Counted from the stretch's first letter, positions 1 through 6,522 are shown. The stretch: 12,513 nucleotides of DNA from Planctomycetaceae bacterium (GCA_031283515.1 JAITBS010000111.1:1-12513), one strand, 5' to 3'. Notes: generated from the sequence alone by a model not told the origin. Numbers and translations are program-made.

Positions 1-11
1 CAGTTAAAATT

Positions 12-1376
12 ATGATAAAATATCTCTTCATTTTGATTTATGGATTGAGTTTGTTTATTATTTCGACAAATATGTTGGCTGATACTCCGGTTCCGGTACC
101 AACGCCAAAACCAGAAACTCCGAAACCGGAAACTCCAAAACCAGAAACTCCAAAGCCGGAAACGCCAAAACCAGAAACTCCAAAACCAGAAACTCCGAAA
201 CCGGAAACGCCAAAACCGGAAACGCCAAAACCAGAAACTCCGAAACCGGAAACTCCAAAACCGGAAACTCCAAAACCAGAAACTCCAAAACCAGAAACTC
301 CAAAACCAGAAACTCCAAAACCGGAAACTCCAAAGCCGGAAACTCCGAAACCAGAAACTCCAAAGCCGGAAACTCCGAAACCGGAAACGCCAAAACCAGA
401 AACTCCAAAGCCGGAAACTCCAAAACCAGAAACTCCGAAACCGGAAACGCCGAAACCGGAAACTCCGAAACCGGAAACTCCGAAGCCGGAAACGCCGAAA
501 CCGGAAACGCCGAAACCGGTTTATAACCCCTATCTTCGTGTTGTTCCTGAAAAAGCACTTCTTCAAAGTGATAAAGATTTAATCACGTTAGCACTTCCCA
601 CTCAACCGATTGTCAAACCGAAACAACCGCGAAAACTATTGATTTTTGATTTGAATGTTGATTTTGAGGGGCATCGTTCGATTGTTTGTGCTAATTTTGC
701 ATTTACTCAAATGGGGTTACGAACCAAAGCGTTTGAGGTTGTTGTTTCCCATGAACCGGCGGACTTCAAAGCAGAACATTTGCAAAAATTTGATGCGGTC
801 GTTTTTAACAATACGGTTGGTAATCTTTTTGAGGACAATCAATTGCGGCATGATTTTGAAGAATATGTTAAAAACGGAGGAGGTTTATTGGCGTTACATT
901 CTGCGGCGGCGGCGTTTATTTGTTACGGCGGCGATAAGATTGGTCAGGATGACTGGGCGGTTTTTGGTGAAATGATTGGTGCACGCGGTATGGTACATCG
1001 TGAAACCGATGAATTGGTTTTCGTCAAAGTCGAAGCCCCAGAACATCCGTTGACTCAATTTTTTCCTAAAGAAGGATTTTGGTATCGGGATGAGATTCCG
1101 CGATTTGTGGAACAGTATTCACGACAAAAACAACAAATTTTGCTGAGTGTGGACAACGCCCCGTCAAATCTTCATCGTTTACCGTTTGGTGAATTGAAAG
1201 AACGTGCTGATGAGGATTATGCGTTACTTTGGGTTAAACAGTATGGTCAAGGACGTTGTTGTTACATTGCGTTTGGTCATAACCCGCGAGTGTTTTGGGA
1301 CACGGCAATGCTAAAACTTCATCTCGCAGCAGCACAATTTGTACTCGGTGACTTAGACTCTTCTCTACCTCAGTGA
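12..1376 (+). CDS. Secreted ThuA-like domain protein with 27 PKPET repeats
   Basis: 454 residues. Residues 1-23 look like a Sec signal peptide (Lys3, then a hydrophobic core, ending near LADT). Residues 32-166 are 27 exact PKPET pentapeptides plus a partial PKP, forming an extended, proline-rich, charged spacer. Residues about 205-446 match the ThuA-like / type 1 glutamine amidotransferase-like fold (PF06283): a first strand KLLIFDLN, the turn GGGLLALHSAAAA near 289-300, a WYRDE segment, and a C-terminal GRCCYIAFGHNPRVFWD segment near 413-430, the usual family ending. ThuA domains are common in exported planctomycete proteins, and their biochemical activity is poorly defined (a link to sugar or trehalose metabolism is inherited from the name). 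The repeat could hold the domain away from the membrane or wall (inference). The start at 12 is chosen because the signal peptide follows directly. Only 11 upstream bases are present and no ribosome binding site is seen. Confident in the fold, not in a substrate. Confidence 0.85.
   Translation: MIKYLFILIYGLSLFIISTNMLADTPVPVPTPKPETPKPETPKPETPKPETPKPETPKPETPKPETPKPETPKPETPKPETPKPETPKPETPKPETPKPETPKPETPKPETPKPETPKPETPKPETPKPETPKPETPKPETPKPETPKPETPKPETPKPETPKPETPKPVYNPYLRVVPEKALLQSDKDLITLALPTQPIVKPKQPRKLLIFDLNVDFEGHRSIVCANFAFTQMGLRTKAFEVVVSHEPADFKAEHLQKFDAVVFNNTVGNLFEDNQLRHDFEEYVKNGGGLLALHSAAAAFICYGGDKIGQDDWAVFGEMIGARGMVHRETDELVFVKVEAPEHPLTQFFPKEGFWYRDEIPRFVEQYSRQKQQILLSVDNAPSNLHRLPFGELKERADEDYALLWVKQYGQGRCCYIAFGHNPRVFWDTAMLKLHLAAAQFVLGDLDSSLPQ
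105..521 (+). repeat. 15-bp tandem repeat encoding PKPET (27 copies plus a partial)
   Basis: Twenty-seven contiguous 15-bp units run from 105 to 509, followed by a partial unit encoding PKP-Val at 510-521. Reading each unit, Pro1 is CCA or CCG, Lys is AAA or AAG, Pro2 is CCA or CCG, Glu is always GAA, and Thr is ACT or ACG. No unit carries a non-synonymous change. CCG-rich units dominate the last five copies, while CCA-rich units dominate the middle. The array lies between the signal peptide and the ThuA-like domain and is in frame throughout. Such an array could expand or contract by slippage or recombination without changing frame. Confidence 0.97.
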
Positions 1377-1432
1377 CTCTTTCTACCTTCGTATGATGGA
1401 AGAATAATTTGCGAACCCACCAGAAATAAATA

Positions 1433-2032
1433 ATGACTGTTCCGAAAGAGTTCACGTTGTCCGATCTAATCCGGTGTATTCACCGGTATAATTTGGGTTA
1501 TTGCGTGTTCGGAACAGTTGTTGAAATGATTGCTTTCGTATTTTGGATCGCAACTATTTACGCTTCAATTATTATTTCTACATTGATTCCGTTACCGTTG
1601 TTATTACCGGACGGAATTTTGCCGGTTTTATTTCTTTGTGTTGTTACGGGAACAGGATGGCTCAATACTTCTCTTTTTTTCATTGCACAACTCGATAATA
1701 ATTTTCCGGCAATTAAAAAAACGTTAATTTGGTTACCGGTGAATTCCGGTTGTTTGGTATTTCCTTTGATGATTTTCTGTGTTGCTCCTCTTATGACATT
1801 CTGGGGAATTTCGATTTTTCGTCAATGTTTTTCCTATAACCGATCAAGAATTTTGTTGGCGTTGGCACTTTACCAGTATTTGAATAATTGGAACGATTGG
1901 GTTCCTTATCCTCGTTTTGAATCCCAACGTCAAGCAATTTTTCTCCTTTATCAATTGAATTTAGTGAGAGTGTCTTATCGGTTTGGAACACTTCAGGTGA
2001 AACGGAGAAAGGATACAAAAATACCGGACTAA
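1433..2032 (+). CDS. Hypothetical multi-pass membrane protein
   Basis: 199 residues, family not recognised. After a short soluble N-terminus (residues 1-22) there are three strongly hydrophobic stretches at about 24-50, 62-84 and 98-126. The last is long enough for one long helix or a hairpin. The C-terminal 70 residues are polar and basic, ending in KRRKDTK. There are several cysteines (15, 24, 69, 107, 116, 132) but no recognisable metal motif. The ATG at 1433 begins 56 bp after the stop of the ThuA-like gene, so cotranscription is possible. No convincing Shine-Dalgarno sequence precedes it (a GGAAGA lies too far upstream). Codon choice looks like that of the neighbours, so I take the frame as real, but the function is unknown. 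Confidence 0.7.
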   Translation: MTVPKEFTLSDLIRCIHRYNLGYCVFGTVVEMIAFVFWIATIYASIIISTLIPLPLLLPDGILPVLFLCVVTGTGWLNTSLFFIAQLDNNFPAIKKTLIWLPVNSGCLVFPLMIFCVAPLMTFWGISIFRQCFSYNRSRILLALALYQYLNNWNDWVPYPRFESQRQAIFLLYQLNLVRVSYRFGTLQVKRRKDTKIPD

Positions 2033-2054
2033 AAAATGTAACTATCTATTTTTT

Positions 2055-2162
2055 GTCCGCAGATTACGCAGATTTTCACAGATTTTTAGTCCGCTGATTA
2101 CGCAGATTTTCACAGATTTTCACAAATTTTTAGTCCGCAGATTACGCAGATTTTCACAGATT
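2055..2162 (+). repeat. Three direct copies of a GTCCGCAGATTACGCAG-type intergenic repeat
   Basis: The units begin at 2055, 2089 and 2133 (34, 44 and 30 bp). Each starts GTCCGC(A/T)GATTACGCAG and continues with TTTTCACAGATT. The middle copy has an extra TTTTCACAAATT segment, so the sub-unit TTTTCACA(G/A)ATT is itself duplicated. I recall similar CCGCAGATTACGCAGATT-type intergenic repeats in many bacterial genomes, but cannot verify that here. The units are not separated by unique spacers, so this is not a CRISPR array. Confidence 0.85.
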
Positions 2163-2198
2163 ATTTTTTGAGAATACGAAACAGACGAAAGGAGAATA

Positions 2199-2226
2199 GA
2201 CCAAAGATACAAGACCAAAGATACAA
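2199..2226 (+). repeat. 14-bp perfect tandem duplication
   Basis: GACCAAAGATACAA occurs twice back to back (2199-2212 and 2213-2226). It is non-coding and lies between the direct repeat array and its inverted degenerate copy. Confidence 0.85.
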
Positions 2227-2264
2227 GGATTCTTTTCAATAAACTTTTTTAAAATAATTTGCGG

Positions 2265-2287
2265 AAATCGGCGTAATTTGTGGACTA
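2265..2287 (-). repeat. Degenerate inverted copy of the 2055-2162 repeat
   Basis: Read on the minus strand, this stretch begins TAGTCCACAAATTACG and agrees with the TAGTCCGCAGATTACG-type unit at 20 of 23 positions. With the direct copies about 100 bp upstream it could form a long imperfect stem in single-stranded DNA or RNA. Confidence 0.6.
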
Positions 2288-2446
2288 TTTGAACAATGTG
2301 AAGTTCAACACCGAACATGTTAATTTGGATAAAATAAACAAACTTTTTTGATTAGTAAAAATATTCCGTCAATAGGGTTGATTCTGTTTTTTTGTTTTTG
2401 TTTTTGACGATGTTAAATATTGTATTATCTTTTGGGGACATTAAAT

Positions 2447-2453
2447 GAGGAGA
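2447..2453 (+). promoter_or_regulatory. Shine-Dalgarno sequence for the small coiled-coil gene
   Basis: GAGGAGA lies 5 bases before the ATG at 2459 and is one of the strongest ribosome binding sites in the window. It fixes the start at 2459 rather than at the upstream in-frame TTG at 2420. Confidence 0.8.
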
Positions 2454-2458
2454 ATACC

Positions 2459-2650
2459 ATGGGTGAACTGCTAACCCGACTTTTGGAAATTGATACTCGG
2501 CATGGGGAATTGCTGGATCGTCTTGCGGAGTTGGATCGGCAGATCAACGAGGTTTTGGAGGACTGGACGAAATCTAAAGCAAGTTTTTCAACAGACCAAC
2601 CCAAAGAAATGTTGGAATTTGAACCGGAAATCACTCTTGCCTCTGCGTAA
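2459..2650 (+). CDS. Small coiled-coil protein upstream of accD
   Basis: 63 residues when started at the ATG behind the strong Shine-Dalgarno sequence. The N-terminal half is a clear amphipathic helix: GELLTRLLEID (2-12) is followed after exactly 14 residues by GELLDRLAELD (16-26), then RQINEVLEDW. That is two-heptad periodicity with leucines at the core positions. The last 25 residues are polar, acidic and probably disordered. There is no signal peptide or membrane segment, so it is expected in the cytoplasm. It ends 91 bp before accD on the same strand and could share its transcript. I do not recognise a family. A small oligomerising partner or scaffold is possible, but that is inference. 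Confidence 0.72.
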   Translation: MGELLTRLLEIDTRHGELLDRLAELDRQINEVLEDWTKSKASFSTDQPKEMLEFEPEITLASA

Positions 2651-2741
2651 AACCATTCAATATCCGGTCTTGTTATTTTAGGGTGTTTGTGTATAATCCT
2701 ATTTTTGGTTTGGTTTATACATTTCTTTGATTTTTAAGACG

Positions 2742-3602
2742 ATGTCCGACTCTTCTATTCAGGTTCCCGTTGAAGAGATTCTTTCGGATGGTATTCCGCG
2801 TCGTAAGCGGGGAGTTCCAGAGGGGCTTTGGGTTCGTTGTCCGGGTTGTCAGGCAACTATTTTCCGAAAAGAGGCGGAACGGCGAATGAATGTCTGTCCG
2901 GAATGTGAGTACCATTGGTATGTCTCGGCACAACAACGAATTACACAAGTTTTTGACGAAGGAACTTTCGAAGAATGGAGTGCAGATATTCTTTCGGCAG
3001 ATCCGTTGCGGTTTTATGATCGTCGTTCTTACCCTGACCGAATACGTGAAGATCAAATATTGACGGGTTTGAAAGAAGCGGCAATAGTAGGAGTTGGTCG
3101 TGTTCGGGCGCGTCGTGTGGCGTTTGGGGTGACCGATTCACGTTTTATTATGGGCAGTATGGGTTCTGTAGTCGGAGAAAAATTGACACGAATTACCGAA
3201 CATGCCTCTGAAGAAAATTTGCCTTTGGTAATTATTTCGGGCAGTGGCGGTGGTGCCAGAATGCATGAAGGAATTCTTTCTTTAATGCAAATGGCGAAAG
3301 TTTCTGCGGCATTGTCACGATTTCACCAATCCGGCGGTTTGTATATTTCCGTCATGACCAATCCGACGATGGGTGGAGTTGCTGCCAGTTTTGCGATGCT
3401 TGGCGATTTAATTTTTGCCGAACCTAAAGCTCTGATTGGTTTTGCAGGTCCCAGAACAATTAAGGCAACACTCCGAATGGAATTACCCAAAGGTTTTCAA
3501 ACAAGCGAATTTCTTTTAGAACACGGTTATATTGATCGAATTGTTACACGACAAGAACTGAAAAGCGAAATTGCGCGAGCCATTGATTATTGTGGAAAAT
3601 AG
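2742..3602 (+). CDS. accD: Acetyl-CoA carboxylase carboxyltransferase subunit beta
   Basis: 286 residues from the ATG at 2742; an in-frame TTG at 2727 would add five. AccD pairs with AccA to transfer the carboxyl group from carboxybiotin on AccB to acetyl-CoA, giving malonyl-CoA for fatty-acid synthesis. Visible are the N-terminal C4 zinc ribbon (Cys33-x2-Cys36, then Cys52-x2-Cys55), the crotonase-type core with the glycine-rich loop SGSGGGARMHEG (166-177), and family signatures MTNPTMGGV, GDLIFAEPKALIGFAGPR and EFLLEHGYIDRIV. Length is normal (about 280-300). The glycine loop has one residue more than the SASGGARMQE form I know from E. coli and Bacillus. accA is not in this window, as is usual where the two genes are separate. 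No clear ribosome binding site is visible, and a likely terminator follows at 3651. Confidence 0.97.
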   Translation: MSDSSIQVPVEEILSDGIPRRKRGVPEGLWVRCPGCQATIFRKEAERRMNVCPECEYHWYVSAQQRITQVFDEGTFEEWSADILSADPLRFYDRRSYPDRIREDQILTGLKEAAIVGVGRVRARRVAFGVTDSRFIMGSMGSVVGEKLTRITEHASEENLPLVIISGSGGGARMHEGILSLMQMAKVSAALSRFHQSGGLYISVMTNPTMGGVAASFAMLGDLIFAEPKALIGFAGPRTIKATLRMELPKGFQTSEFLLEHGYIDRIVTRQELKSEIARAIDYCGK

Positions 3603-3619
3603 CAGCCGAATTATCTCAA

Positions 3620-3645
3620 TCATACATTTCCTTCATACATTTCCT
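3620..3645 (+). repeat. 13-bp tandem duplication after accD
   Basis: TCATACATTTCCT occurs twice in tandem (3620-3632 and 3633-3645) between the accD stop and its probable terminator. It is most simply a replication-slippage duplication. Confidence 0.8.
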
Positions 3646-3650
3646 TACCT

Positions 3651-3695
3651 AGCGGGATTCGTTTGGAAAAATAAAAATTCCGCTGAAATTTTTTT
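3651..3695 (+). terminator. Probable intrinsic terminator of accD
   Basis: AGCGGGATT (3651-3659) pairs with AATTCCGCT (3676-3684) over 9 bp with one G-U pair and a 16-base AT-rich loop. It is followed after GAAA by seven T residues (3689-3695). The position 48 bp after the accD stop fits transcription termination. The 4-base gap between stem and T-tract and the large loop make it less than ideal. Confidence 0.55.
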
Positions 3696-3784
3696 AATAC
3701 ACTTAAAGTACCGAATATAATTGACGGATAATTTTTTTGTCGGAATGCCGATAATAATGAAATCGTTTGTTATTATTTATTGAT

Positions 3785-3794
3785 GAAGAGGAGG
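3785..3794 (+). promoter_or_regulatory. Shine-Dalgarno sequence deciding a GTG start
   Basis: GAAGAGGAGG ends 5 bases before the GTG at 3800. It makes GTG the preferred start over the in-frame TTG at 3767, which would encode an acidic stretch in front of the signal peptide. Confidence 0.8.
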
Positions 3795-3799
3795 TTGTT

Positions 3800-4444
3800 G
3801 TGAGAAAGATTATTTATTTTGCATTTTTATTTTACATTTTTTGTTCAACAGTTTTTGCTCAACAAAATAGTTTATCGGATGAAGAGATTTTTCCGTCAGT
3901 TGATGATATGATGAAGTCGTTGACGGGCGAGCAAGGTGGTGAGATTTCTCTTGAGAGTTCAATTGACAATATTGTTGAATCAATGACGCAGAAAATACAA
4001 TCGACGACGAATACAGCGGCTTCGGTTAAATCTGCTGTGGAGGGAAAACTGGTTGTTGAAGAGGTGATTCCTGAAACAAACCGAACAGTTATTGAGGCGG
4101 TTGATGTGAAAACGAAGCGGTATTCTCCGCGATTGAAGCTGGATTTTAACCAATTTCCGCTTCGTCCGCTTTCTGGAAAGGTTACTGGAAAGGTTGAGAA
4201 CGATGAATTGACGGACTTATTTGAACAAACCAATACGGTGATTACCAATGACATTGTTCGTCGAATACAAAATCATTTGCAAATTCAAGGGATTCATTTT
4301 GAATTTAAGAATCGAACAGTACGATTGAGTGGCAGTGTCAAGACTTCCCGCCAACGCGAACTTGCTGAAATGATGCTTCGTATGGAACCGGGTGTTGATA
4401 AGGTAACCAACGATCTTGTGGTTGAAAATTTTCTTCAGGACTAA
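3800..4444 (+). CDS. Exported BON-domain protein
   Basis: 214 residues from GTG 3800, placed directly behind a strong Shine-Dalgarno sequence. The N-terminus (MRK, a hydrophobic core, then STVFA-QQ) is a classic Sec signal peptide with cleavage near residue 20. Residues about 21-140 are acidic and low in hydrophobics, with no recognised domain. Residues about 145-210 fit a BON domain (PF04972, bacterial OsmY and nodulation): an amphipathic helix ITNDIVRRIQNHLQI, a strand pair IHFEFKNRTVRLSGSV, a helix QRELAEMMLRM, and the final strand PGVDKVTNDLVV. BON domains are thought to bind membranes or phospholipids, and single-BON exported proteins are often linked to envelope stress. A periplasmic or envelope-associated role is likely; the exact function is unknown. 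The gene converges on the hydrolase gene at 4794-5732. Confidence 0.85.
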   Translation: MRKIIYFAFLFYIFCSTVFAQQNSLSDEEIFPSVDDMMKSLTGEQGGEISLESSIDNIVESMTQKIQSTTNTAASVKSAVEGKLVVEEVIPETNRTVIEAVDVKTKRYSPRLKLDFNQFPLRPLSGKVTGKVENDELTDLFEQTNTVITNDIVRRIQNHLQIQGIHFEFKNRTVRLSGSVKTSRQRELAEMMLRMEPGVDKVTNDLVVENFLQD

Positions 4445-4524
4445 TGTTGTTTTGTGAAAGGGGTTACATCTTTTTGATTTAGTAACTCGTAATCTATCAG
4501 TGGAATATTCGTTTTTCTCAAAAA

Positions 4525-4676
4525 GGTAGGCGACCTTTCGCCGAAACGTTTTCACCCACCGTTGGTCGGCGTACTCGCCGACTTGCCCCTGTTGCCGGAC
4601 GGAAATGAAAAACCAACTGTGTACAACACCATAACAAAAACAACCGTTGCGACCTTTCGGCGAAAGGTCGCCTACC
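4525..4676. repeat. MITE-like or REP-like element with 22-bp perfect inverted ends
   Basis: Positions 4525-4546 and 4655-4676 are exact reverse complements over 22 bp (left end GGTAGGCGACCTTTCG..., right end ...GGTCGCCTACC). The right end also contains a self-palindrome, GCGACCTTTCG-G-CGAAAGGTCGC (4649-4671), with 11-bp arms. In the left end the same palindrome has a damaged right arm. Inside is a second hairpin, GTCGGCG-TACT-CGCCGAC (4565-4582). There is no coding capacity. A related copy begins at 12432. No clear target-site duplication flanks it. It could be a non-autonomous mobile element, or a structured repeat that also ends transcription from both sides. Confidence 0.7.
4565..4582. repeat. 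Internal hairpin of the inverted-repeat element
   Basis: GTCGGCG and CGCCGAC are perfect 7-bp arms around a TACT loop. The motif continues into ACTTGCCCCTG, which is matched as ACTTGTCCCTG in the copy at the right edge of the window. Confidence 0.8.
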
Positions 4677-4793
4677 CTAAAATGCCTGCCACAAAAATAA
4701 GATCACTACTGTATAGATACCAAACCAGACAAATTTTTTAGAAGTTCACAAAAATATTACCAACAAACAAAGCATTACGGAAAATAGTAATTA

Positions 4794-5732
4794 TTACAAG
4801 AATTTTATTTGTTTCAACCAATCTTCACAAAGACGATTCCAACCGGCGGCAGGACCGCGATCCGTGCGAATCCCATAACCATGTCCTCCTTTTACGAAAA
4901 TATGAAGTTCACAAGGGATTTCAGATTCACGAAGTTTCCTATAAAGTTGTACACTTCCCATAGAACCGACTGAATCATCATCACAAATTGAGAGAAACAT
5001 AGGCGGAGTATCTTTCGTGATTTTGATATTTTCTTCGAGCGGAATATCCACACGTTTTTGATCATTTTTTTCTCCCAAAGCGTAAGCCAAATAAATCGGT
5101 ACCGCAAAATCGGGTCTGGCACTTAATTGGTCGGTATTGTCAACAGGTTCGTAAACCTTTTCGTTGTAGTTAGTTGCGAGCATTAACGTCAAATGGGCTC
5201 CAGCGGAAAAACCAAGAACACCAATTTTTTGAGTATTGATTTTCCATGTTTTTGCGTTTTGCCGAACAAGTCGGATTGCTCGTTGTGCATCTTGAAGCGG
5301 AGCAAGATGTTTTGGTTGTTCGGGTCGGCGCGGAACACGGTATTTGACAACAACCGCTGTAATACCAATCGAATTGAGCCAATGAGCAATTTCCGTACCT
5401 TCGTGATTGTACGCTAAAATATTGTAACCGCCTCCGGGAAAAATGAGAATACAAGTTTCTGTTGCTTTTTCGGGATTCGGTTGATAAACGGTAAGTGTTG
5501 GTTCCGTAACGTTTTGAACACGAATGATTGGCATTGTTTCCTTACCGGGTTCTGCTTTTTCTTCACCGACAACACCGGATTTTTCACCGGGCGCAAGACC
5601 TTGCCAAAGTTTTAATTCCGTTGCCGGTTTCATTGTCAAGGCACCGTGATAATGAACATCTTCGGCAATAACTGTAAAAGCAGTACAAGAAAGAAACGCC
5701 GTGAAAAACACTAAAAAAAAGAATGTTCGCAT
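4794..5732 (-). CDS. Secreted alpha/beta-hydrolase, esterase/acetyl-xylan-esterase-like
   Basis: 312 residues with a Sec signal peptide (residues 1-23, cleavage near VIA-ED). The fold is an alpha/beta hydrolase of the esterase/lipase group (COG0657; similar to BD-FAE and planctomycete carbohydrate esterases). An oxyanion-hole segment FPGGGY is at 98-103, the nucleophile elbow GFSAG at 174-178 has Ser176, the acid residue lies in DDDSVG (251-256), and the catalytic His284 is in GGHGYG. All triad elements are therefore present. The likely activity is hydrolysis of acetyl or other short ester groups, perhaps on plant polysaccharides, outside the cytoplasm; the substrate is inferred only from family resemblance. 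The start is supported by the signal peptide. No Shine-Dalgarno sequence is seen. The gene lies 46 bp downstream of tRNA-Thr on the same strand. Confidence 0.9.
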   Translation of the reverse strand: MRTFFFLVFFTAFLSCTAFTVIAEDVHYHGALTMKPATELKLWQGLAPGEKSGVVGEEKAEPGKETMPIIRVQNVTEPTLTVYQPNPEKATETCILIFPGGGYNILAYNHEGTEIAHWLNSIGITAVVVKYRVPRRPEQPKHLAPLQDAQRAIRLVRQNAKTWKINTQKIGVLGFSAGAHLTLMLATNYNEKVYEPVDNTDQLSARPDFAVPIYLAYALGEKNDQKRVDIPLEENIKITKDTPPMFLSICDDDSVGSMGSVQLYRKLRESEIPCELHIFVKGGHGYGIRTDRGPAAGWNRLCEDWLKQIKFL

Positions 5733-5778
5733 ATTTTTGTGGATTGTAACTTATTGGTTCTTATCAAGTTAGAGCGAC

Positions 5779-5851
5779 AGCCCGCGGGGGGAATTGAACC
5801 CTCAACCTCAGCATTACGAATGCTGCGCTCTGCCAGTTGAGCTACGCGGGC
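5779..5851 (-). tRNA. tRNA-Thr (anticodon CGU)
   Basis: Read on the minus strand, this is a complete 73-base cloverleaf. The acceptor stem GCCCGCG pairs fully with CGCGGGC. The D arm has GCTC/GAGC. The anticodon stem CAGCA/TGCTG encloses the loop TTCGTAA, so the anticodon is CGT, which reads ACG (Thr). The T loop is TTCAATT on stem GAGGG/CCCCC, with one A-C mismatch at the second pair. The discriminator base is T and no CCA is encoded. The anticodon arm resembles E. coli tRNA-Thr(CGU), whose loop is also TTCGTAA. Confidence 0.95.
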
Positions 5852-6084
5852 AATTTATTTCGGCGAGATTATTGAAATAATTTTTTGTAAACTTTGTAAC
5901 TATCCACGACAACAATTAGAAAGGTGTTTTTCCAAAAGGCTTTCCTTTACCGTTGTACCGGAACGGGAATTACCAATTGCCGACATCAATCTGATTCATT
6001 GTCAGCAAGTACGCCAAGCAATCTCTTGATTATTTTTGTAAATGGTTACAAAGTATTGGTGTAAAAATCAGCAAGTGTAAGTGT

Positions 6085-6522
6085 TTAAGAGTAAACTTGT
6101 TGCGTTTGTAAATCGGTAATATATTTTCCTCCCAAACGAAGAACATGCAATAAAATAAACAAATTAATAATGGGTAACAACAATGTTGCGAAAAAATACA
6201 GGGTTGTTCGTCGATACGAATATCCCAACGAAAGCAAATATTGAATATAAACAACCAACGTGATTGGTGTAAGTAGTAATTTTCCGCCTGTACTACACAC
6301 ATTCGCCCAAATTCGCCAAAAATGATATTGTGGAGACTCTATCTCGGCAAGGTTAAAACGGACATCTCTGACACTAATATCAGCTTTCTCATTTTTGGCA
6401 TATTGAAGAGCAACATAAGCGCAAGTAATACTGATACATCCAATAAGCAAACACGATAAAAATAACCAACAAAATTGATTTCTTTTACGTTGAATCTGTG
6501 AAATATCAAGGTTCAATGTCAT
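6085..6522 (-). CDS. Hypothetical three-helix membrane protein
   Basis: 145 residues with no recognised family. The N-terminal 16 residues are polar and basic (RKR). Hydrophobic helices follow at about 17-40, 82-100 and 107-129. A loop of about 40 residues between helices 1 and 2 contains charged and aromatic residues (DVRFNLAEIESPQYHFWRIW). An AAAGGAAA upstream of the ATG is a reasonable ribosome binding site at about 9-base spacing. The gene lies downstream of infA on the same strand, 122 bp away. It resembles the 199-residue protein at 1433 only in being small and membrane-bound; I see no shared motif. The function is unknown. Confidence 0.7.
   Translation of the reverse strand: MTLNLDISQIQRKRNQFCWLFLSCLLIGCISITCAYVALQYAKNEKADISVRDVRFNLAEIESPQYHFWRIWANVCSTGGKLLLTPITLVVYIQYLLSLGYSYRRTTLYFFATLLLPIINLFILLHVLRLGGKYITDLQTQQVYS

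Larger units (their letters stand above)
2033..2458. other. Gene-poor intergenic region with dispersed repeats
   Basis: This 426-bp gap has no plausible coding frame. It contains three direct copies of a repeat beginning GTCCGC(A/T)GATTACGCAG (2055-2162), a 14-bp tandem duplication (2199-2226), a degenerate inverted copy of the first repeat (2265-2287), and then a very AT-rich stretch running into the Shine-Dalgarno sequence of the next gene. A TTGACG at 2404-2409 resembles a -35 box, but there is no well-spaced -10 box, so I do not call a promoter. Confidence 0.7.
4445..4793. other. Convergent intergenic region with an inverted-repeat element
   Basis: This 349-bp gap lies between two convergent genes and has no plausible coding frame. 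Its centre is the 152-bp inverted-repeat element at 4525-4676. The flanks (4445-4524, 4677-4793) are AT-rich and show no further structure I can support. Confidence 0.7.

Noticed and set aside
105..521. Regular spaced repeats as a possible CRISPR array
   Set aside because: Units are contiguous with no spacers and are coding in frame. The 2055-2162 repeats likewise lack unique spacers of even length, and no cas gene is present.
58..558. 166-codon open frame on the minus strand across the PKPET array
   Set aside because: It is the antisense of a 15-bp repeat that contains no stop in that frame. It gives a low-complexity EFPVLEF-type string and lacks its own start signals. The plus frame has a signal peptide and a recognisable domain.
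2727..2741. TTG start for accD five codons upstream
   Set aside because: The extra residues MIFKT are not part of the family N-terminus and the ATG at 2742 gives the normal length. It cannot be fully excluded because neither start has a clear ribosome binding site.
3721..3755. Promoter for the BON-domain gene (TTGACG with GATAAT)
   Set aside because: The spacing between the two boxes is 23 bp, outside the usual 16-18, and no better -10 box is present.
5852..6084. Possible gene remnant between tRNA-Thr and the three-helix membrane protein
   Set aside because: Short open stretches appear in more than one frame, but all are interrupted by stops and none resembles a family I recognise. I treat it as plain intergenic DNA.
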